Shown piece by piece: positions 24,730 to 35,172 of a DNA stretch of 64,000 nt. Location of the stretch: NCBI RefSeq assembly GCF_030814715.1, contig NZ_JAUSVO010000004.1:434001-498000 (forward strand), in the 5' to 3' direction. Source of the DNA: Kaistia dalseonensis. GTDB lineage: Bacteria > Pseudomonadota > Alphaproteobacteria > Rhizobiales > Kaistiaceae. The notes under the pieces were generated by a model. The model was given only the letters and a program-made list of their open reading frames with translations. It did no database searches and was not told the origin of the DNA. Each line of letters begins with the position of its first letter. Within the stretch, counting starts at the first letter, position 1. The position numbers and the translations under genes were made by a program.

Positions 24730-25923
24730 TCAGTGTGTTTCCACCCGAACATCATCGGCAACGCTGTCGCTCGGATAGACGATGACTTGGTCGCCTGGTT
24801 GCAGTCCCGCGGACACCGCCGCGACGCGGCCGGATCGCCTCAATAGCTGGACGGCACGGAGCCGGGCCCTGCCGCCCGCCACCACATAGACATTCCATTG
24901 GTCGCCGGCACGAAACAGAGCGCCGGTCGGAATCATCGTCACATCATCGCGCCTGAACACTGTGATCCGCGCATCGACCTGATAGGCGTCGCCGAGACGG
25001 ATCCAGTCCTTCTCCGGCGAGACCAGATCGATGAGCACGTTGACGCGTTGCTCCTCCACGCCCAGCGTCGAGACCTTGGTAAAGGCGGCCGGCTCGACCC
25101 TGCGCACGCGTCCGGCGAGCACGCCCGCTCCGCCCCAATTGTCGATCGCAACCTCGGCGCCTGGAGCGATTTCCACCGCATCGACACTGAGCACGTCGAC
25201 GACGATCTCCAAGTCGCGAGGATCGCCGATTTCAAGAATGGGAGTGCCGGGTTGGACAATGGTTTCGCTCTCTTGCGTTACCTTCAGGACGAGCCCCGAC
25301 ACCGGCGCGGTCACGAGCCAGAGGTCAGGCGTCGTGTCGCTGCCATTCCGATACTGCGCGAGCAGCGCCCGGGCCTGTTCCATCTCATGTTCGGCGGCGT
25401 GATCCAGAAATTGCGCAGCGCGCAGTTCGCGATCGGCCACGCGCTTCGCGGTCTCGGCACGCTCAAGCACTTGTTGCGTCGACACGCCGCGCTGGGTCAG
25501 GGCACGCGCCCGCTCCAGATCGCTCGTTGCTTGCGCGACTTCCGCCTCGGCGCGCTCCACAGCGGCCTTGCTCCGTTCACGGCTGGCTTCGGTGACGCCC
25601 AGATGTTCCTCCGCCTCGCGGCGGCTGCGCGGATCGAGGAGGGGCGCCGGCGAAGGCGTGAGCGTCGCAATGGCGCCGCCGGCCGTCACCTCGTCGCCCG
25701 CCTTGAGCCAAACGCGACTCAGTCGGCCGGAGAGTGGCGCCGCCACGACGTAGCGCTCGCGGATCTGTGTCTTGCCGTCCTCGTCGATGGTAGCAACGAA
25801 TTCGCCCTCGGTCGCGGTCGCCGTCTCGACGACCACGCGCTTTGGCACCATCAACCAGATGACCAGCGCCAGCAATGCGGCGACAGCGAAAAAGGACAGA
25901 ACGCGGCTGAGCGTGATGCGCAT
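24730..25923 (-). CDS. HlyD/MFP-family periplasmic adaptor
   Basis: The 397-residue protein has one N-terminal membrane anchor (VLSFFAVAALLALVIWLMV), a split lipoyl/barrel-sandwich domain (VVAAPLSGRLSRVWLKAGDE, VTAPVSGLVLKVT) and a long coiled-coil hairpin (about 100-190, EASRERSKAAVERAEAEVAQ). This is the adaptor of a tripartite ABC exporter. It starts 3 bp after the FtsX-type permease stop, and the ATPase gene lies just upstream, so all three form an operon. No outer-membrane channel gene is adjacent. Confidence 0.88.
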   Translation of the reverse strand: MRITLSRVLSFFAVAALLALVIWLMVPKRVVVETATATEGEFVATIDEDGKTQIRERYVVAAPLSGRLSRVWLKAGDEVTAGGAIATLTPSPAPLLDPRSRREAEEHLGVTEASRERSKAAVERAEAEVAQATSDLERARALTQRGVSTQQVLERAETAKRVADRELRAAQFLDHAAEHEMEQARALLAQYRNGSDTTPDLWLVTAPVSGLVLKVTQESETIVQPGTPILEIGDPRDLEIVVDVLSVDAVEIAPGAEVAIDNWGGAGVLAGRVRRVEPAAFTKVSTLGVEEQRVNVLIDLVSPEKDWIRLGDAYQVDARITVFRRDDVTMIPTGALFRAGDQWNVYVVAGGRARLRAVQLLRRSGRVAAVSAGLQPGDQVIVYPSDSVADDVRVETH

Positions 25924-25926
25924 CGT

Positions 25927-28290
25927 CTAGTCCCTCGTCTTGAGCACCGCGACCAGATCGAAACGGTCGACACGTCTGCGCACCACATAAGCGCTGCCGA
26001 CGGACGCGGCGATCACGACGATACAGGCGGCGAAATAAGTCCCGGCGGTGACGACCCCGGGAATTTGGAAGCTTTCATTGGAGTAGAATTGGGTGATCAG
26101 GTGGATGAGGCCCTGCGAAAGCAGCATTCCGAGAGGAAGCGCCAGCGCAATCTCGATCACAAATTCTCCAAGCAGAATTTGGGCGACTTCGGCACGGGTG
26201 AAGCCAAGCACGCGCAAGGTTGCCAGGTCCCTCGCGCGCTCCTGCAGCCCGATACGGGCACTATTGTAAACGACACCGATTGCGATGATCACGGCGAATG
26301 TCGTGAGGATGCCCGCGCTGACCAGCAACATCTTGGCAATCTTGTCGAGGAAGGAAGCCAGCGTGTAGGTCTTGATGGCGACGGATTCGATGACCGGCAA
26401 ATCCCTGAAGCGCTGCGACAGGGCCGGCAAGGCCGAAGGCTCGATGAAGAGCGCCGCGCCGGACACGACGTCGCCCTCGCCGGTAAGGCGGTTCAGCGTG
26501 CCGATCTCCATATAGGACCCCATGCCGAGCACCTCGTCGACGATGGCGCTCACGGGAACATCGCGTTTCCGACGCATTCCCTCCATGACCTCGACCGTCA
26601 TGACGTCGCCAGGCGCGACGCCGAGGCGCTCGGCCAGCCGGCGCGTCAGCGTAATGCCGTCTTGCGATATCTCGATGGGGCGAAGCCTTGAATCATGCGG
26701 CCGGCGCAATTCTCCGTCCATCGGCAGGCCCGTGACGGCGGTCAGATAGCTGCGCTGGCCGGCGCGCATCCGTACCGGAACGATACGCTGGCCCTCAGCG
26801 GCAAGGACGCCGGGCTCTCGGCCCAAATCACCGATGATGCGGCGATCCAGCGGGTGCGGGAATGTCACCGTGGCATTGCCGCGTTCCACCAGGTTGAACT
26901 GGATTTCGATCATCGCATCGATGGCGTCGTGCCAGAATAGTCCGAGCACCACCATCGGAATGGCGAAGGCGATGCCGATCGTCGTCAGGGAGGCGCGGAT
27001 GGGGCGGCCGAGAAGATTGCGCAAGACCATGATGCGCCGTGGCGTCAGCAGGCGCGACGACAGCAGGATCTCCAGCCACGATCTTCGGAAGCGCAGCGGT
27101 GCTGCTGGGCGCATTGCGACGGCGGGCGCCAGGACGACCACTTTGCGCAGCTCGGTGACGACGCCCAGAGTCGCCGCGGCGAAGCTGAGACCCACACCGG
27201 CTACGATCGACCACGCCGTCAGTTCGAACGTCAGGGTCGGAAGGCGGAAAAATCCCTGATAGCTCGCGATCATAGCGCGGCCGAAGGCGACGCCGCCGAC
27301 AACGCCAAGCACCGAGCCCAGGATCACGACCACCGCCACCAGCTTCAGGTAGTGCGCGACGAGCGGGGCATTCGAGAATCCGAGGGCTTTCAGCGCTGCA
27401 ATCTGCTCGCGCTGGGCCGCCACCTGTCGGCTGAGCGTCACGTTGAGCAGGAAAGCCGCCACGCCGAAGAAGATGACCGGAATGATGATGGAGGTCACCT
27501 TCTGCTGATCGAGTTCGTCCTCCAGGAACCGGTTGGACGGCTGATCGCGCCTTTCGAGCGCGCCCACCGAGCCGTAGGGTTCGAGCAGCCGGTCCAGTTC
27601 GGCGATCACCGGCCCCTGATCGACCCCTGGCGCCAGGGAGATGGCGAGGTCGTTGAACGCGCCCTTCATGTCGAAAGCAGCTTCGGCCGCGCTGCGATCG
27701 ATCCAAAGAACGGCGTAGAAGCGATCATCCGGAATGGGAGCGCCAGGCTTCACGGCATAGACATATTCCGGTGAGAGCGCGGTGCCGGTCACGGCGAAGT
27801 TCTGCACGCGGCCATTGAGGATCACGCGGATATCGGTGCCCGGCACGGCGCCGTTCGTTTCGGCGAAGGCTTCATTGACGACGGCGCCGTGCGTTTCATT
27901 CGGTCCTGGCGCCGTGCCGCGCCGCACATGGAGGCGGGCAAGCGTTTCATCCCCACCGTTGGAAAGCGAGACCATGCGCGCCGACACGGGCAGGAGGGAA
28001 TTGGGCCAGTCGACGATGACGTCGCGGACGATGCGTGGCTCGACCACCGCTACGCCTGGGATCGCTGCCAATCGCGACACGATCGATAGCGGGGCACGTT
28101 TCAAGCTGACGAAGATCTGGGGAAACCGCGCGCTGTCATAGAAGCGCGAGCGGCCAGATTGCAGGGAGTTGAAAGTCGAGATCGATGCTACGAAAACAGC
28201 TACGCCAGCGGCGACGACAAATGCGATCGTGATGATCTGGCCGCGCAGGGACAGCAGGTCGCGCCAGAGCTTCCTGTCGAGCAGGCTCAC
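25927..28290 (-). CDS. MacB/FtsX-type ABC exporter permease
   Basis: The 787-residue protein starts at GTG 28290, overlapping the ATPase stop (GTGA). A first membrane helix ([20 protein letters not shown]), a periplasmic domain and an FtsX domain ([18 protein letters not shown] and following helices) are followed by a second half with the same layout ending [20 protein letters not shown]. Two FtsX modules in one chain resemble YbbP/LolCE-like permeases rather than the short DevC type. Together with the ATPase and HlyD adaptor it should export a hydrophobic or envelope substrate of unknown identity. Confidence 0.87.
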   Translation of the reverse strand: MSLLDRKLWRDLLSLRGQIITIAFVVAAGVAVFVASISTFNSLQSGRSRFYDSARFPQIFVSLKRAPLSIVSRLAAIPGVAVVEPRIVRDVIVDWPNSLLPVSARMVSLSNGGDETLARLHVRRGTAPGPNETHGAVVNEAFAETNGAVPGTDIRVILNGRVQNFAVTGTALSPEYVYAVKPGAPIPDDRFYAVLWIDRSAAEAAFDMKGAFNDLAISLAPGVDQGPVIAELDRLLEPYGSVGALERRDQPSNRFLEDELDQQKVTSIIIPVIFFGVAAFLLNVTLSRQVAAQREQIAALKALGFSNAPLVAHYLKLVAVVVILGSVLGVVGGVAFGRAMIASYQGFFRLPTLTFELTAWSIVAGVGLSFAAATLGVVTELRKVVVLAPAVAMRPAAPLRFRRSWLEILLSSRLLTPRRIMVLRNLLGRPIRASLTTIGIAFAIPMVVLGLFWHDAIDAMIEIQFNLVERGNATVTFPHPLDRRIIGDLGREPGVLAAEGQRIVPVRMRAGQRSYLTAVTGLPMDGELRRPHDSRLRPIEISQDGITLTRRLAERLGVAPGDVMTVEVMEGMRRKRDVPVSAIVDEVLGMGSYMEIGTLNRLTGEGDVVSGAALFIEPSALPALSQRFRDLPVIESVAIKTYTLASFLDKIAKMLLVSAGILTTFAVIIAIGVVYNSARIGLQERARDLATLRVLGFTRAEVAQILLGEFVIEIALALPLGMLLSQGLIHLITQFYSNESFQIPGVVTAGTYFAACIVVIAASVGSAYVVRRRVDRFDLVAVLKTRD

Positions 28291-29039
28291 CACCTCAACT
28301 CCTCTGGCGACAGCCGGCACTCGTTGCGCTCCTCGCCGACGATGCGGCCGCCGCCGAGTTTCAGTACCCGGTCGGCCATTCCGGCGATCGCGGCATTGTG
28401 CGTGATGATGACGGTCGTCGTGCCGAGCTGTTCGTTGACGCGGGCAATGGCCGCCAGGACCAGCTTGCCAGTGTCGTAGTCGAGAGCGCCGGTCGGTTCG
28501 TCGCAAAGGAGGACGTCGGGTGACTTCGCAATCGCTCTGGCGACGGCAACGCGCTGTTGTTCGCCGCCCGAAAGCTGCGACGGAAAATGGTCGAGTCGCT
28601 CCGTAAGACCGACCAGAGCCAGGGCTGCTCGCGGGTCGAACGGCTTTTCGGCGATCTCCTGCACCAACTCGACATTTTCGAGGACTGTCAGGCTGGGTAT
28701 CAGATTGTAGAATTGAAAGACGAAGCCGACATGTTCGCGCCTGTAGCGTGTCAATTCGGCTTCGCCCGCATTGACGAGATCGTGGTCGCGCCACCTGGCC
28801 TCGCCGGATGTTGGTGCATCGAGCCCGCCAAGGATGTTGAGCAATGTCGACTTGCCAGACCCAGAGGGACCGAGCAGCACGACGAATTCACCCTCACGGA
28901 TATCGAGATCGATATCGCGAAGCGCGTGCACCTCGACTTCGCCCATGACATAGGTCTTCGACAGTCCACGGGCGTGGAAGACCACGCTTGGCGGGAGGTC
29001 CTTTGGCGTATGCGTCGGGTGAGAGCCGCCTTGTGTCAT
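28287..29039 (-). CDS. ABC exporter ATPase (LolD/MacB-like)
   Basis: The 250-residue ATPase shows Walker A ([11 protein letters not shown]), signature [14 protein letters not shown], Walker B ([12 protein letters not shown]) and the switch His ([10 protein letters not shown]). This is the LolD/MacB/FtsE group that pairs with FtsX-type permeases. Its end overlaps the permease start by 4 bp. It is the first gene of the exporter operon; the 200 bp upstream hold a hairpin (29174-29206) but no recognisable operator. Confidence 0.9.
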   Translation of the reverse strand: MTQGGSHPTHTPKDLPPSVVFHARGLSKTYVMGEVEVHALRDIDLDIREGEFVVLLGPSGSGKSTLLNILGGLDAPTSGEARWRDHDLVNAGEAELTRYRREHVGFVFQFYNLIPSLTVLENVELVQEIAEKPFDPRAALALVGLTERLDHFPSQLSGGEQQRVAVARAIAKSPDVLLCDEPTGALDYDTGKLVLAAIARVNEQLGTTTVIITHNAAIAGMADRVLKLGGGRIVGEERNECRLSPEELRW

Positions 29040-29173
29040 TCGACGTCGATCCGGGGTCAGTTTTGAACGCCGTCTGACACGCCGTGGACGCTTTGCGGCT
29101 TAACCTGTCGACGCGTACTCTTGCAATGCGATGCAGATCATCTGCGCCATGTTCCGGACGCCTCGCGCGAAAC

Positions 29174-29206
29174 TGGCTGCAGCACGGGCAACGCCTGCTG
29201 CAGCCA
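29174..29206. terminator. 11-bp stem hairpin after the DUF35 gene
   Basis: TGGCTGCAGCA and TGCTGCAGCCA form a perfect 11-bp stem with an 11-nt loop, 33 bp downstream of the DUF35 stop. It could end the thiolase/DUF35 transcript before the exporter operon. It lacks a clear T-run. Confidence 0.4.
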
Positions 29207-29238
29207 CGATGCAATGCGGGAGCCGTTTGCGCGTCCGC

Positions 29239-29658
29239 TCAGCCCGCCAAACGGAATGCAATAACTGGCAGATCGCTCATCTGCAGCGTTTCTGCCTTCA
29301 CCGGAACCGGACCACGCTCGAATAGGGCCTTGAGATCCTCCGGGGTTGGCTTTACGCCGAGAACGATCCCCTGGACGATCGGCCCCTCCTTCAGGCGGAG
29401 ATGGCCGTAGACATAAGGCGCGATCTTCTCGAACCTCGGATGGCAGGCCGGCGAAATATTGTGTGACGCCAGCAGCAACGTCGCGTCGCCACTCAGCTCG
29501 ACCGGCGTCACGTCCCAACTGGCGCAATGTTCGCAGCAGCCGGTCGGCGGGAAAGTGTAGCCGCCGCAGGCTTTGCAGGTGACCGCCCGAAAGACGCCCT
29601 TCGCGAGCCCTTCGTAATAGGAGCGGATGGCACTCGACTGTTCGGCAACGTTCGGCAT
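29239..29658 (-). CDS. Zn-ribbon/OB-fold (DUF35) acyl-CoA-associated protein
   Basis: The 139-residue protein has a zinc ribbon (CKACGGYTFPPTGCCEHC) and then an OB-fold (SGDATLLLASHNI and following). DUF35 proteins pair with thiolase-like or lipid-transfer-protein enzymes and bind acyl-CoA. I start at ATG 29658 with GGGAG just upstream; the gene lies 1 bp from the stop of the thiolase-like gene. The pair probably forms a complex, as known for thiolase/DUF35 partners in steroid side-chain breakdown and HMG-CoA pathways. The substrate is unknown. Confidence 0.88.
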   Translation of the reverse strand: MPNVAEQSSAIRSYYEGLAKGVFRAVTCKACGGYTFPPTGCCEHCASWDVTPVELSGDATLLLASHNISPACHPRFEKIAPYVYGHLRLKEGPIVQGIVLGVKPTPEDLKALFERGPVPVKAETLQMSDLPVIAFRLAG

Positions 29659-29659
29659 G

Positions 29660-30940
29660 TCAAACACTCCCAAGGACGACGACGGTGCCGATCATGGCGT
29701 AGCCGTGTGTGTGAATGACGGATATCTCCGGTGTCTTCCTGATTTGTCGCGGCCCCGCCTGGCCGCGCATCTGCAACACGGCCTCGTAGGTGTCGGTGCC
29801 GGCGCTGGCGCCCCAGGCATGGCCGAAGGCGTGGCGGCCGCCGTGGGTCGACATCGGCCGGTCGCCGTCAAAGCGCAGCCGGCCATCGCGCGCCGCGGCG
29901 AGCCCCTTGCCGGGTTCGAGATAACCGGTGGCCTCGGCGGTGCAGATGCCGGAGATGTGGGAGCAGTCGTGGGTGTGCAGGTAGTCGATGTCGGCGGCGG
30001 TGATGCCGGCCATATCGAAGGCGGCGTCGATCGCGCGGCGGTCGAATTCCCAATAGGTGGCGTCTTCGCCGTACCACGGCAGGTCACTATAGCTGATGCC
30101 GAAGCCCTTGAGCTCGACGGGCTGCGATTTGGCGCCTTTGGCTGCGTCCGCGCGGGTGATGACCATGGCCGAAGCGCCGTCCGCGGTCGTTACCAGGCTC
30201 AGAAGCCGTGACGGCCACGCCACGAAAGGATTGTGCTTGTCGGATTGCCAGTAGTCGTATGGATCGGAGAAGCCTTCCCTCGCCGCGCGGTCTTCGAGCT
30301 TCTCCTGAATGTTGGCTTTGGGGTTCATGGAACCGTGGAGGCGCCGTGTGCGGCAGAGCTCGAACATGCTGCGATCAAAGTCGTCGATCGACATGCCGTA
30401 TTTGCGGCAGTAACCGAGCGCGACCAGACCGTTATAGGTCGAGAAGATGTCGTAGCCCTGCGGCACGCCATAGGCCTGATTGACCGCCATGTCGGTCCAA
30501 AGCCAGGTCTGCTGATGTGAAATCGGCTCGCGCTCGTAGGGACTGAACCCTTTCACCTTGGTGCGCGTGGTTTCTAGGCCATAGACGAGCACCGTGTCGT
30601 AGACCCCAGCCGCGACCGACATCGCGGCCATGGCGGCGCCGACATTGGTGGTTGAACATTGCGCCTCGAAATGGACGCCGGCCTTGAACTGCGTGCCGGT
30701 CCACTTGGACAGTTGCGAATAGGTGCCCGGCACCTGCGAACTGTGGACCATCGCATTGCCGGCGAAAACCGCGTCAACGTCCTGGCCGGTTATCCCGGCG
30801 TCGTCGAGCGCTTCCTTGACCGCGCGCGCCATCAGCTCCTGAATGCTCAACCCCTTCAGCTCAGGCGTTTCAAGCAAATCACCGAAGCGCGAGCAGCCGA
30901 CACCCGATATCACGGCCCGTTCGACTAATTTGTTTCTCAT
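29660..30940 (-). CDS. Thiolase-like enzyme (lipid-transfer-protein/SCP-x type)
   Basis: The 426-residue protein from ATG 30940 (GGGAGGGA upstream) has the thiolase fold: VERAVISGVGCSRFGDLLET, an active-site region with Cys in QCSTTNVGAAMAA, a His-containing HTHDCSHIS and a C-terminal THGGRHAFGHAWGASAG-type loop. It belongs to the lipid-transfer-protein/SCP-x branch that needs a DUF35 partner, here the next gene. The C-terminal catalytic Cys of classical thiolases is not obvious, so it may act as an aldolase-type C-C lyase as described for some Ltp2 proteins. The pathway is inferred to be acyl-CoA degradation. Confidence 0.87.
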   Translation of the reverse strand: MRNKLVERAVISGVGCSRFGDLLETPELKGLSIQELMARAVKEALDDAGITGQDVDAVFAGNAMVHSSQVPGTYSQLSKWTGTQFKAGVHFEAQCSTTNVGAAMAAMSVAAGVYDTVLVYGLETTRTKVKGFSPYEREPISHQQTWLWTDMAVNQAYGVPQGYDIFSTYNGLVALGYCRKYGMSIDDFDRSMFELCRTRRLHGSMNPKANIQEKLEDRAAREGFSDPYDYWQSDKHNPFVAWPSRLLSLVTTADGASAMVITRADAAKGAKSQPVELKGFGISYSDLPWYGEDATYWEFDRRAIDAAFDMAGITAADIDYLHTHDCSHISGICTAEATGYLEPGKGLAAARDGRLRFDGDRPMSTHGGRHAFGHAWGASAGTDTYEAVLQMRGQAGPRQIRKTPEISVIHTHGYAMIGTVVVLGSV

Positions 30941-31136
30941 GGACTGATCCCTCCCAGTCGTACCGAAGGCGTCTGTAGACGCTCTTATGACGAATGCGGC
31001 GGGGAACTCGGCACGAGAATGGCGCATCAATCCGCCGATAGCTCATTACTGTTGACCAACTGGAACAGACCGCTTTGATATGGGTCAAACAATTACGCGG
31101 AGCTGCATGGGAGGAAAGTGCTTCTTGAGCGAGAAT

Positions 31137-32270
31137 TTAGGGTGGCGACACCGTTGCGATAAATGCCCCTAGGTCAGCCAACAACAGCTGCGGCTCCTCC
31201 AATGCGGCGAAATGGCCACCTCTCGGCATGTCGGTCCATTGAACGATGTTGTAGGTCTTTGCGGCGAACGAGCGCGGCGGCGGCAGGAAGACCGGGTCCC
31301 TAAAGGCCGCGAACCCCATCGGCGTCTCGACGCGTGCGCCGGCCGGAAAGCGATCGGCTCCTTCGAGCCGCTGCCCGTGATAGATCCAGCTCGCCGTCAC
31401 GACCGCTGGCGGGGCGACATAGAGCATGATGTTGGTGAGCAGTTGCTCTTCCGAGAAGCGACTCCAGAGATCAGGGCTGCCGTCTGCGCGCCGCGGCAGA
31501 TCAGCCCAGACGCCGAATTTCTCCAGTATCCATGCAGCAGCCCCGACCGGGCTGTCAGCCATCGCCGCGCCCAATGTCTGCGGCCGGGTTCCCTGCTCAT
31601 GGCTGTATCCCTGCTCCCAGTCGAGGATTGCTGCCCGACGCACGAACCAGTCCTGCTCTTCGGGCGAAGCGGGAACGACGTCCTCTGCGAACACGCCGAC
31701 CATGTTCATGTGAAAGCCGAGCAGTGCCTGCGGCTGATCCATGGCCATCCAGCTCGCGATCCCCGATCCCCAATCGCCACCCTGAACGAAGTAGCGGGTT
31801 TGCCCGAACAAGCGCTGCATCAGGCCATGCATGAGCCTGGCGGTTCGCCTTGGCCCGATGATGCCTGTGATCGGCGTCGAGAACGCGAAGCCGGGAAGCG
31901 ATGGCACCACGACGTCATGCCCGGCCGATGCCAGCGGATCGAGCAACTGTTCGAACTCGAGATAAGAGCCCGGCCATCCATGCAGCAACAGGAGTGGCGG
32001 CCTCGTCCCATTCCCGCGCTTGTGCAAGAAGTGAATGCGTTCGCCGTCGATCTTGGTCGTGAAGTTGGGCAACCCGTTCAGGCGGCGCTCGATGGCACGC
32101 CAGTCGAACACCTCCTGCCAATAGGAAACAAGCCGCCTCAGGTCGTCTTTGCCGATGCCCGCCGACCAGCCGCCCGCATCCGGGAGACCATCCCAATCGT
32201 ATTGCGCGACCCTGCTTCGAATGGCGGTAAGTCGACGTTCGGGGATGTCGATGACAAAGGGAGTAACCAT
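31137..32270 (-). CDS. Epoxide hydrolase (EHN-type alpha/beta hydrolase)
   Basis: The 377-residue protein begins with an epoxide-hydrolase N-terminal lid (FVIDIPERRLTAIRSRVAQY). It then shows HGWPGS (oxyanion hole), the nucleophilic Asp in GGDWGSGIA and the catalytic His in GGHFAALEEP. The family opens epoxides to diols in the cytoplasm through an ester intermediate. The gene is divergent from the LysR regulator (79 bp apart), its probable controller, and lies upstream of the thiolase pair on the same strand. Confidence 0.92.
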   Translation of the reverse strand: MVTPFVIDIPERRLTAIRSRVAQYDWDGLPDAGGWSAGIGKDDLRRLVSYWQEVFDWRAIERRLNGLPNFTTKIDGERIHFLHKRGNGTRPPLLLLHGWPGSYLEFEQLLDPLASAGHDVVVPSLPGFAFSTPITGIIGPRRTARLMHGLMQRLFGQTRYFVQGGDWGSGIASWMAMDQPQALLGFHMNMVGVFAEDVVPASPEEQDWFVRRAAILDWEQGYSHEQGTRPQTLGAAMADSPVGAAAWILEKFGVWADLPRRADGSPDLWSRFSEEQLLTNIMLYVAPPAVVTASWIYHGQRLEGADRFPAGARVETPMGFAAFRDPVFLPPPRSFAAKTYNIVQWTDMPRGGHFAALEEPQLLLADLGAFIATVSPP

Positions 32271-32349
32271 TCCGTTCTCCTGGCTTGTCGAATTTCAGCG
32301 ACTGACACAAAAATGGACGTCCTGATCCAGGCTTTGTAGGCTCCCAGCG

Positions 32350-33276
32350 ATGAGAGGTCCTTTGCATCCCGCGCATCACAAGGCCCCCTCTGCAGATTGG
32401 GGCAGGGAGCTGGAGCTGTTCGCGCTGGTTGCCGATAACGGGAGCTTCTCGGCGGCAGCGCGGAGACTCGGTCTTGCTCCATCATCCGTTTCGCGCGTCG
32501 TCGACCACATGGAGGAACGGCTCGGCGTCCGGCTCCTGCTGCGAACGACGCGTTCTTTGACGCTTACCCCCGAAGGGTCCAGCTATCTCTCGGCCGCCCG
32601 CCGCATCCTGGCTGACCTCAGGGAAACCGAGCAATTGATCTCCCATCAGAGTTCACCCAAAGGGCGGCTGCGGGTCAGTGCGTCGATCGAGTATGGGCGG
32701 ATGTTCCTGCTGCCCGTCCTCGGTGGCTTTATCCAGCGCTATCCGGACATATTGCTGGATGTCAGCTTGACCGACACCGTCGTCGACATCGCGGCCGGTC
32801 AAGCCGATGTGGGGATTCGGGTGGGTCCTCTGGCGGACACACAGCTGGTCGCCCGCAAGCTTGCGGAGACCCGAAAGGTGATCGTCGCGTCCCCGGACTA
32901 TCTGGCGCGACGCGGGGTCCCCGGAACTCCCGAAGACTTGCACGCCCATGACTGCCTCGGCTTCAATTTCAAGCGCACCGCACCGGTCTGGCCGTTCCTG
33001 AGGGAGGGGCGCCACTATGCGCTCGCCATCAAGGGGAGCGTCGAGGCCGATAATGGCGATACGCTGAGACAGCTCGCTATCGGTGGCGTCGGCATCACGC
33101 GTGTCGGGACCATTACCGTCGAGGAAGAGATTCGATCGGGCGCGCTGATCCCCCTGCTAGAGGAATTCAATCCAGGCGATGTGGAGGAAGTCCACGCTCT
33201 TTTCGTCGGGGGCCCGCATATTCCAGCCCGGGTCCGATGCTTTTTGGACTATCTGACAGAGACGCTTCGGCCCTAG
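32350..33276 (+). CDS. LysR-family transcriptional regulator
   Basis: The 308-residue protein has an N-terminal winged helix (LELFALVADNGSFSAAARRL, APSSVSRVVDHMEERLG) and a LysR substrate domain (GRLRVSASIEYGRMFLLPVL). It is divergent from the epoxide hydrolase gene, a standard arrangement for LysR control. The 79-bp gap should contain its T-N11-A type site, but I cannot single one out. It is likely intact. Confidence 0.92.
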   Translation: MRGPLHPAHHKAPSADWGRELELFALVADNGSFSAAARRLGLAPSSVSRVVDHMEERLGVRLLLRTTRSLTLTPEGSSYLSAARRILADLRETEQLISHQSSPKGRLRVSASIEYGRMFLLPVLGGFIQRYPDILLDVSLTDTVVDIAAGQADVGIRVGPLADTQLVARKLAETRKVIVASPDYLARRGVPGTPEDLHAHDCLGFNFKRTAPVWPFLREGRHYALAIKGSVEADNGDTLRQLAIGGVGITRVGTITVEEEIRSGALIPLLEEFNPGDVEEVHALFVGGPHIPARVRCFLDYLTETLRP

Positions 33277-33508
33277 CCAAGTGCCGCAGGAGAGCGCCGG
33301 CCCCGCTCGGTGACGAACTCGATCAGAGCATGGCGGATCTGGTTTGGCGCCGGGACGGGCGTTAGCGCCATAGTGACGTTCATCCGCGCGCTCCGTGCAA
33401 AGGTTCCGTGCGCCGTGCAGCTCTAGGTCAAGCGCATTCCAGCCCCCATCTCTGTGTTGCACGGGCAATCACCGGCCATCCTTCTCTTGCACGATCGGAG
33501 ACATCCTG

Positions 33509-33895
33509 GTGACCGCCACCATCGCCGACATCTATCGTTGCTATATCGACTGCCTGAATGCTCAGGACTGGCCGAGCCTCAGCCAGTTCGTGGCGGACGA
33601 TGTCGAACATAATGGCCGGAGCTTTGGACTGGCCGGCTATCGCGCCATGCTCGAGGAGGACTTCCGGCAGATACCCGATCTCGCCTTCAGGCTTGATCTC
33701 CTGATCGAGGATCCCCCGATCATCGGCGCGCGGCTCGTCTTCGATTGCCGGCCAGCCGGCCTGTTTCTCGGCCTTCCCGTCTATGGTCGCCGTGTCTCGT
33801 TCACGGAGAACGTCTTCTATGAATTCCGCGGTGCGAAGATCGCACGCGTTTGGTCGGTCATCGACAAGGCTGCGATCGAAGCGCAACTCGCATGA
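33509..33895 (+). CDS. SnoaL-like (NTF2-fold) protein
   Basis: The 128-residue protein from GTG 33509 (GGAG upstream) has the NTF2-like fold of SnoaL polyketide-cyclase and ester-cyclase proteins: DIYRCYIDCLNAQDWPSLSQ, FVADDVEHNG, YRAMLEEDFRQIPDLAFRLD. Small enzymes of this fold include cyclases, isomerases and limonene-type epoxide hydrolases, while others only bind ligand. Following LysR, and near an epoxide hydrolase, a role in the same catabolic module is plausible. An IS lies 46 bp downstream. Confidence 0.8.
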   Translation: MTATIADIYRCYIDCLNAQDWPSLSQFVADDVEHNGRSFGLAGYRAMLEEDFRQIPDLAFRLDLLIEDPPIIGARLVFDCRPAGLFLGLPVYGRRVSFTENVFYEFRGAKIARVWSVIDKAAIEAQLA

Positions 33896-33941
33896 CACGC
33901 CCGAGCGCGATCACATTGACGTGCTCCCAGATTGCCCTCGC

Positions 33942-34763
33942 TCATAACTGGACTCTGTTCTCTCTTTGGTCCGTTTTGGACCGAGCCGCAAACTCGTTCG
34001 AGGTGAGGCCGCGCAGGCTGGTGTGCGGCCGGTGATGGTTATAGTCGTTCCTCCATTCTTCGGTGATGCGGCGTGCCGATGCCAAGCCGCGGAACAGATG
34101 TTCGTTGAGGCATTCGTCCCGGAAGCGACCATTCAGGCTTTTGACGAAGCCGTTCTGCGTCGGCTTGCCGGGCGCGATGTAGTGCCACTCGACGCGGGTA
34201 TCTTCCTGCCACTGCAGGATCGCCCGCGAGGTCAACTCGGTGCCGTTGTCGGAGACGATCATCAATGGCCGGCCACGTGCCTCGGCGATGGCGTCCAGTT
34301 CCCGCGCCACCCGCATGCCGGAGAGCGACGTGTCGACGACGAGCGTCAGGCACGCGCGCGTGAAGTCGTCGACTACCACCAAGACCCGGAACCGCCGGCC
34401 GTCAGCCAGCATGTCTGAGACGAGGTCCGGGCTCCACCGCTGGTTCGGCCCCTGCGACAGCGCCATGGGCGCCCTTGTGCCCAGCGCCCGCTTGCGGCCG
34501 CCGCGCCTCTTCACCGTCAACCGCTCCTCGCGATAGAGCCGGAACAGCTTCTTGTGGTTCAGCTCGATGCCTTCCCGCTTCAGCAGGATATGCAGGCGCC
34601 GATAGCCAAACCGGCGCCGCTCAAGCGCCAGTTCTTTCAGTCGCCCCCGCAGGGCGGCATCGTCCGGTCGCCGTGACGCATAGCGATAGGTCTTCGGGTC
34701 GAGCCCGATCAGCCCGCAGGCCCGACGCGGCGAGTAACGCTTCTCTTTGATCGCCCAGGTCAC
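33942..34763 (-). CDS. IS3-family OrfB transposase
   Basis: The 273-residue frame has the HTH_21 start ([20 protein letters not shown]) and an rve integrase core with Asp in [10 protein letters not shown], Asp in [10 protein letters not shown] and Glu in [10 protein letters not shown], the DDE triad. The C-terminal [14 protein letters not shown] is typical. The frame appears complete. OrfA is frameshifted, so normal OrfAB production is doubtful. Confidence 0.92.
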   Translation of the reverse strand: MTWAIKEKRYSPRRACGLIGLDPKTYRYASRRPDDAALRGRLKELALERRRFGYRRLHILLKREGIELNHKKLFRLYREERLTVKRRGGRKRALGTRAPMALSQGPNQRWSPDLVSDMLADGRRFRVLVVVDDFTRACLTLVVDTSLSGMRVARELDAIAEARGRPLMIVSDNGTELTSRAILQWQEDTRVEWHYIAPGKPTQNGFVKSLNGRFRDECLNEHLFRGLASARRITEEWRNDYNHHRPHTSLRGLTSNEFAARSKTDQRENRVQL

Positions 34764-34786
34764 GAAGTGCTTCCTTGTCCTGGGCG

Positions 34787-35051
34787 TCAGAACTTTCCCA
34801 GCCCCTCCCGCAGCGTCGCGACGTCCAGCATCGGCTCCGCCAACGACTTCTTGAGCTTGCGGTTCTCATCGTCGAGCGCCTTCAGCCGGCGTGCGTCGGA
34901 CACTTCCATACCGCCATTAGCGACTGCGCCAGCTGCAAAACGTAGCGTCGCTGATCCCGCGCTTGCGGCAGATCTCCGCCACAGGAATCCCGGTCTGATG
35001 CTCTTTCAGGACGGCAATGATCTGCTCTTCGCTGAACCGGCTCTTCTTCAT
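34787..35051 (-). pseudogene. IS3-family OrfA, frameshifted
   Basis: The reverse strand begins MKKSRFSEEQIIAVLKEHQT, then IPVAEICRKRGISDATF (helix-turn-helix). It reaches a stop in place of the expected KYGGMEV junction, and the rest ([28 protein letters not shown]) continues in another frame to 34787. A small indel around 34920 explains this. Confidence 0.8.
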
Positions 35052-35172
35052 CCCGTCTCCTTCCGACGGGGGCCAATTCAAACCGAAGGCATTGCAGGGG
35101 GCAAGGTCACCCTTCATTTACTCCGCCCGCTTACCTGGATGAGACCTCGACACGAACGAAAGGCTTGATGCT

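Larger units (their letters stand above)
33942..35051 (-). mobile_element. IS3-family (IS407-like) insertion sequence
   Basis: This spans an intact orfB and a damaged orfA on the reverse strand. The ends are not defined with confidence; left-end sequence may begin near 33925 and right-end sequence may extend to about 35120. It separates the LysR/SnoaL module from the protease cassette. Confidence 0.8.

Noticed and set aside
29040-29110. Possible IS end upstream of the exporter operon (CCGGGGTCAGTTTTGAACGCC)
   Set aside because: The short stretch looks like an IS terminus but no partner repeat or transposase fragment was found, so it is not called.
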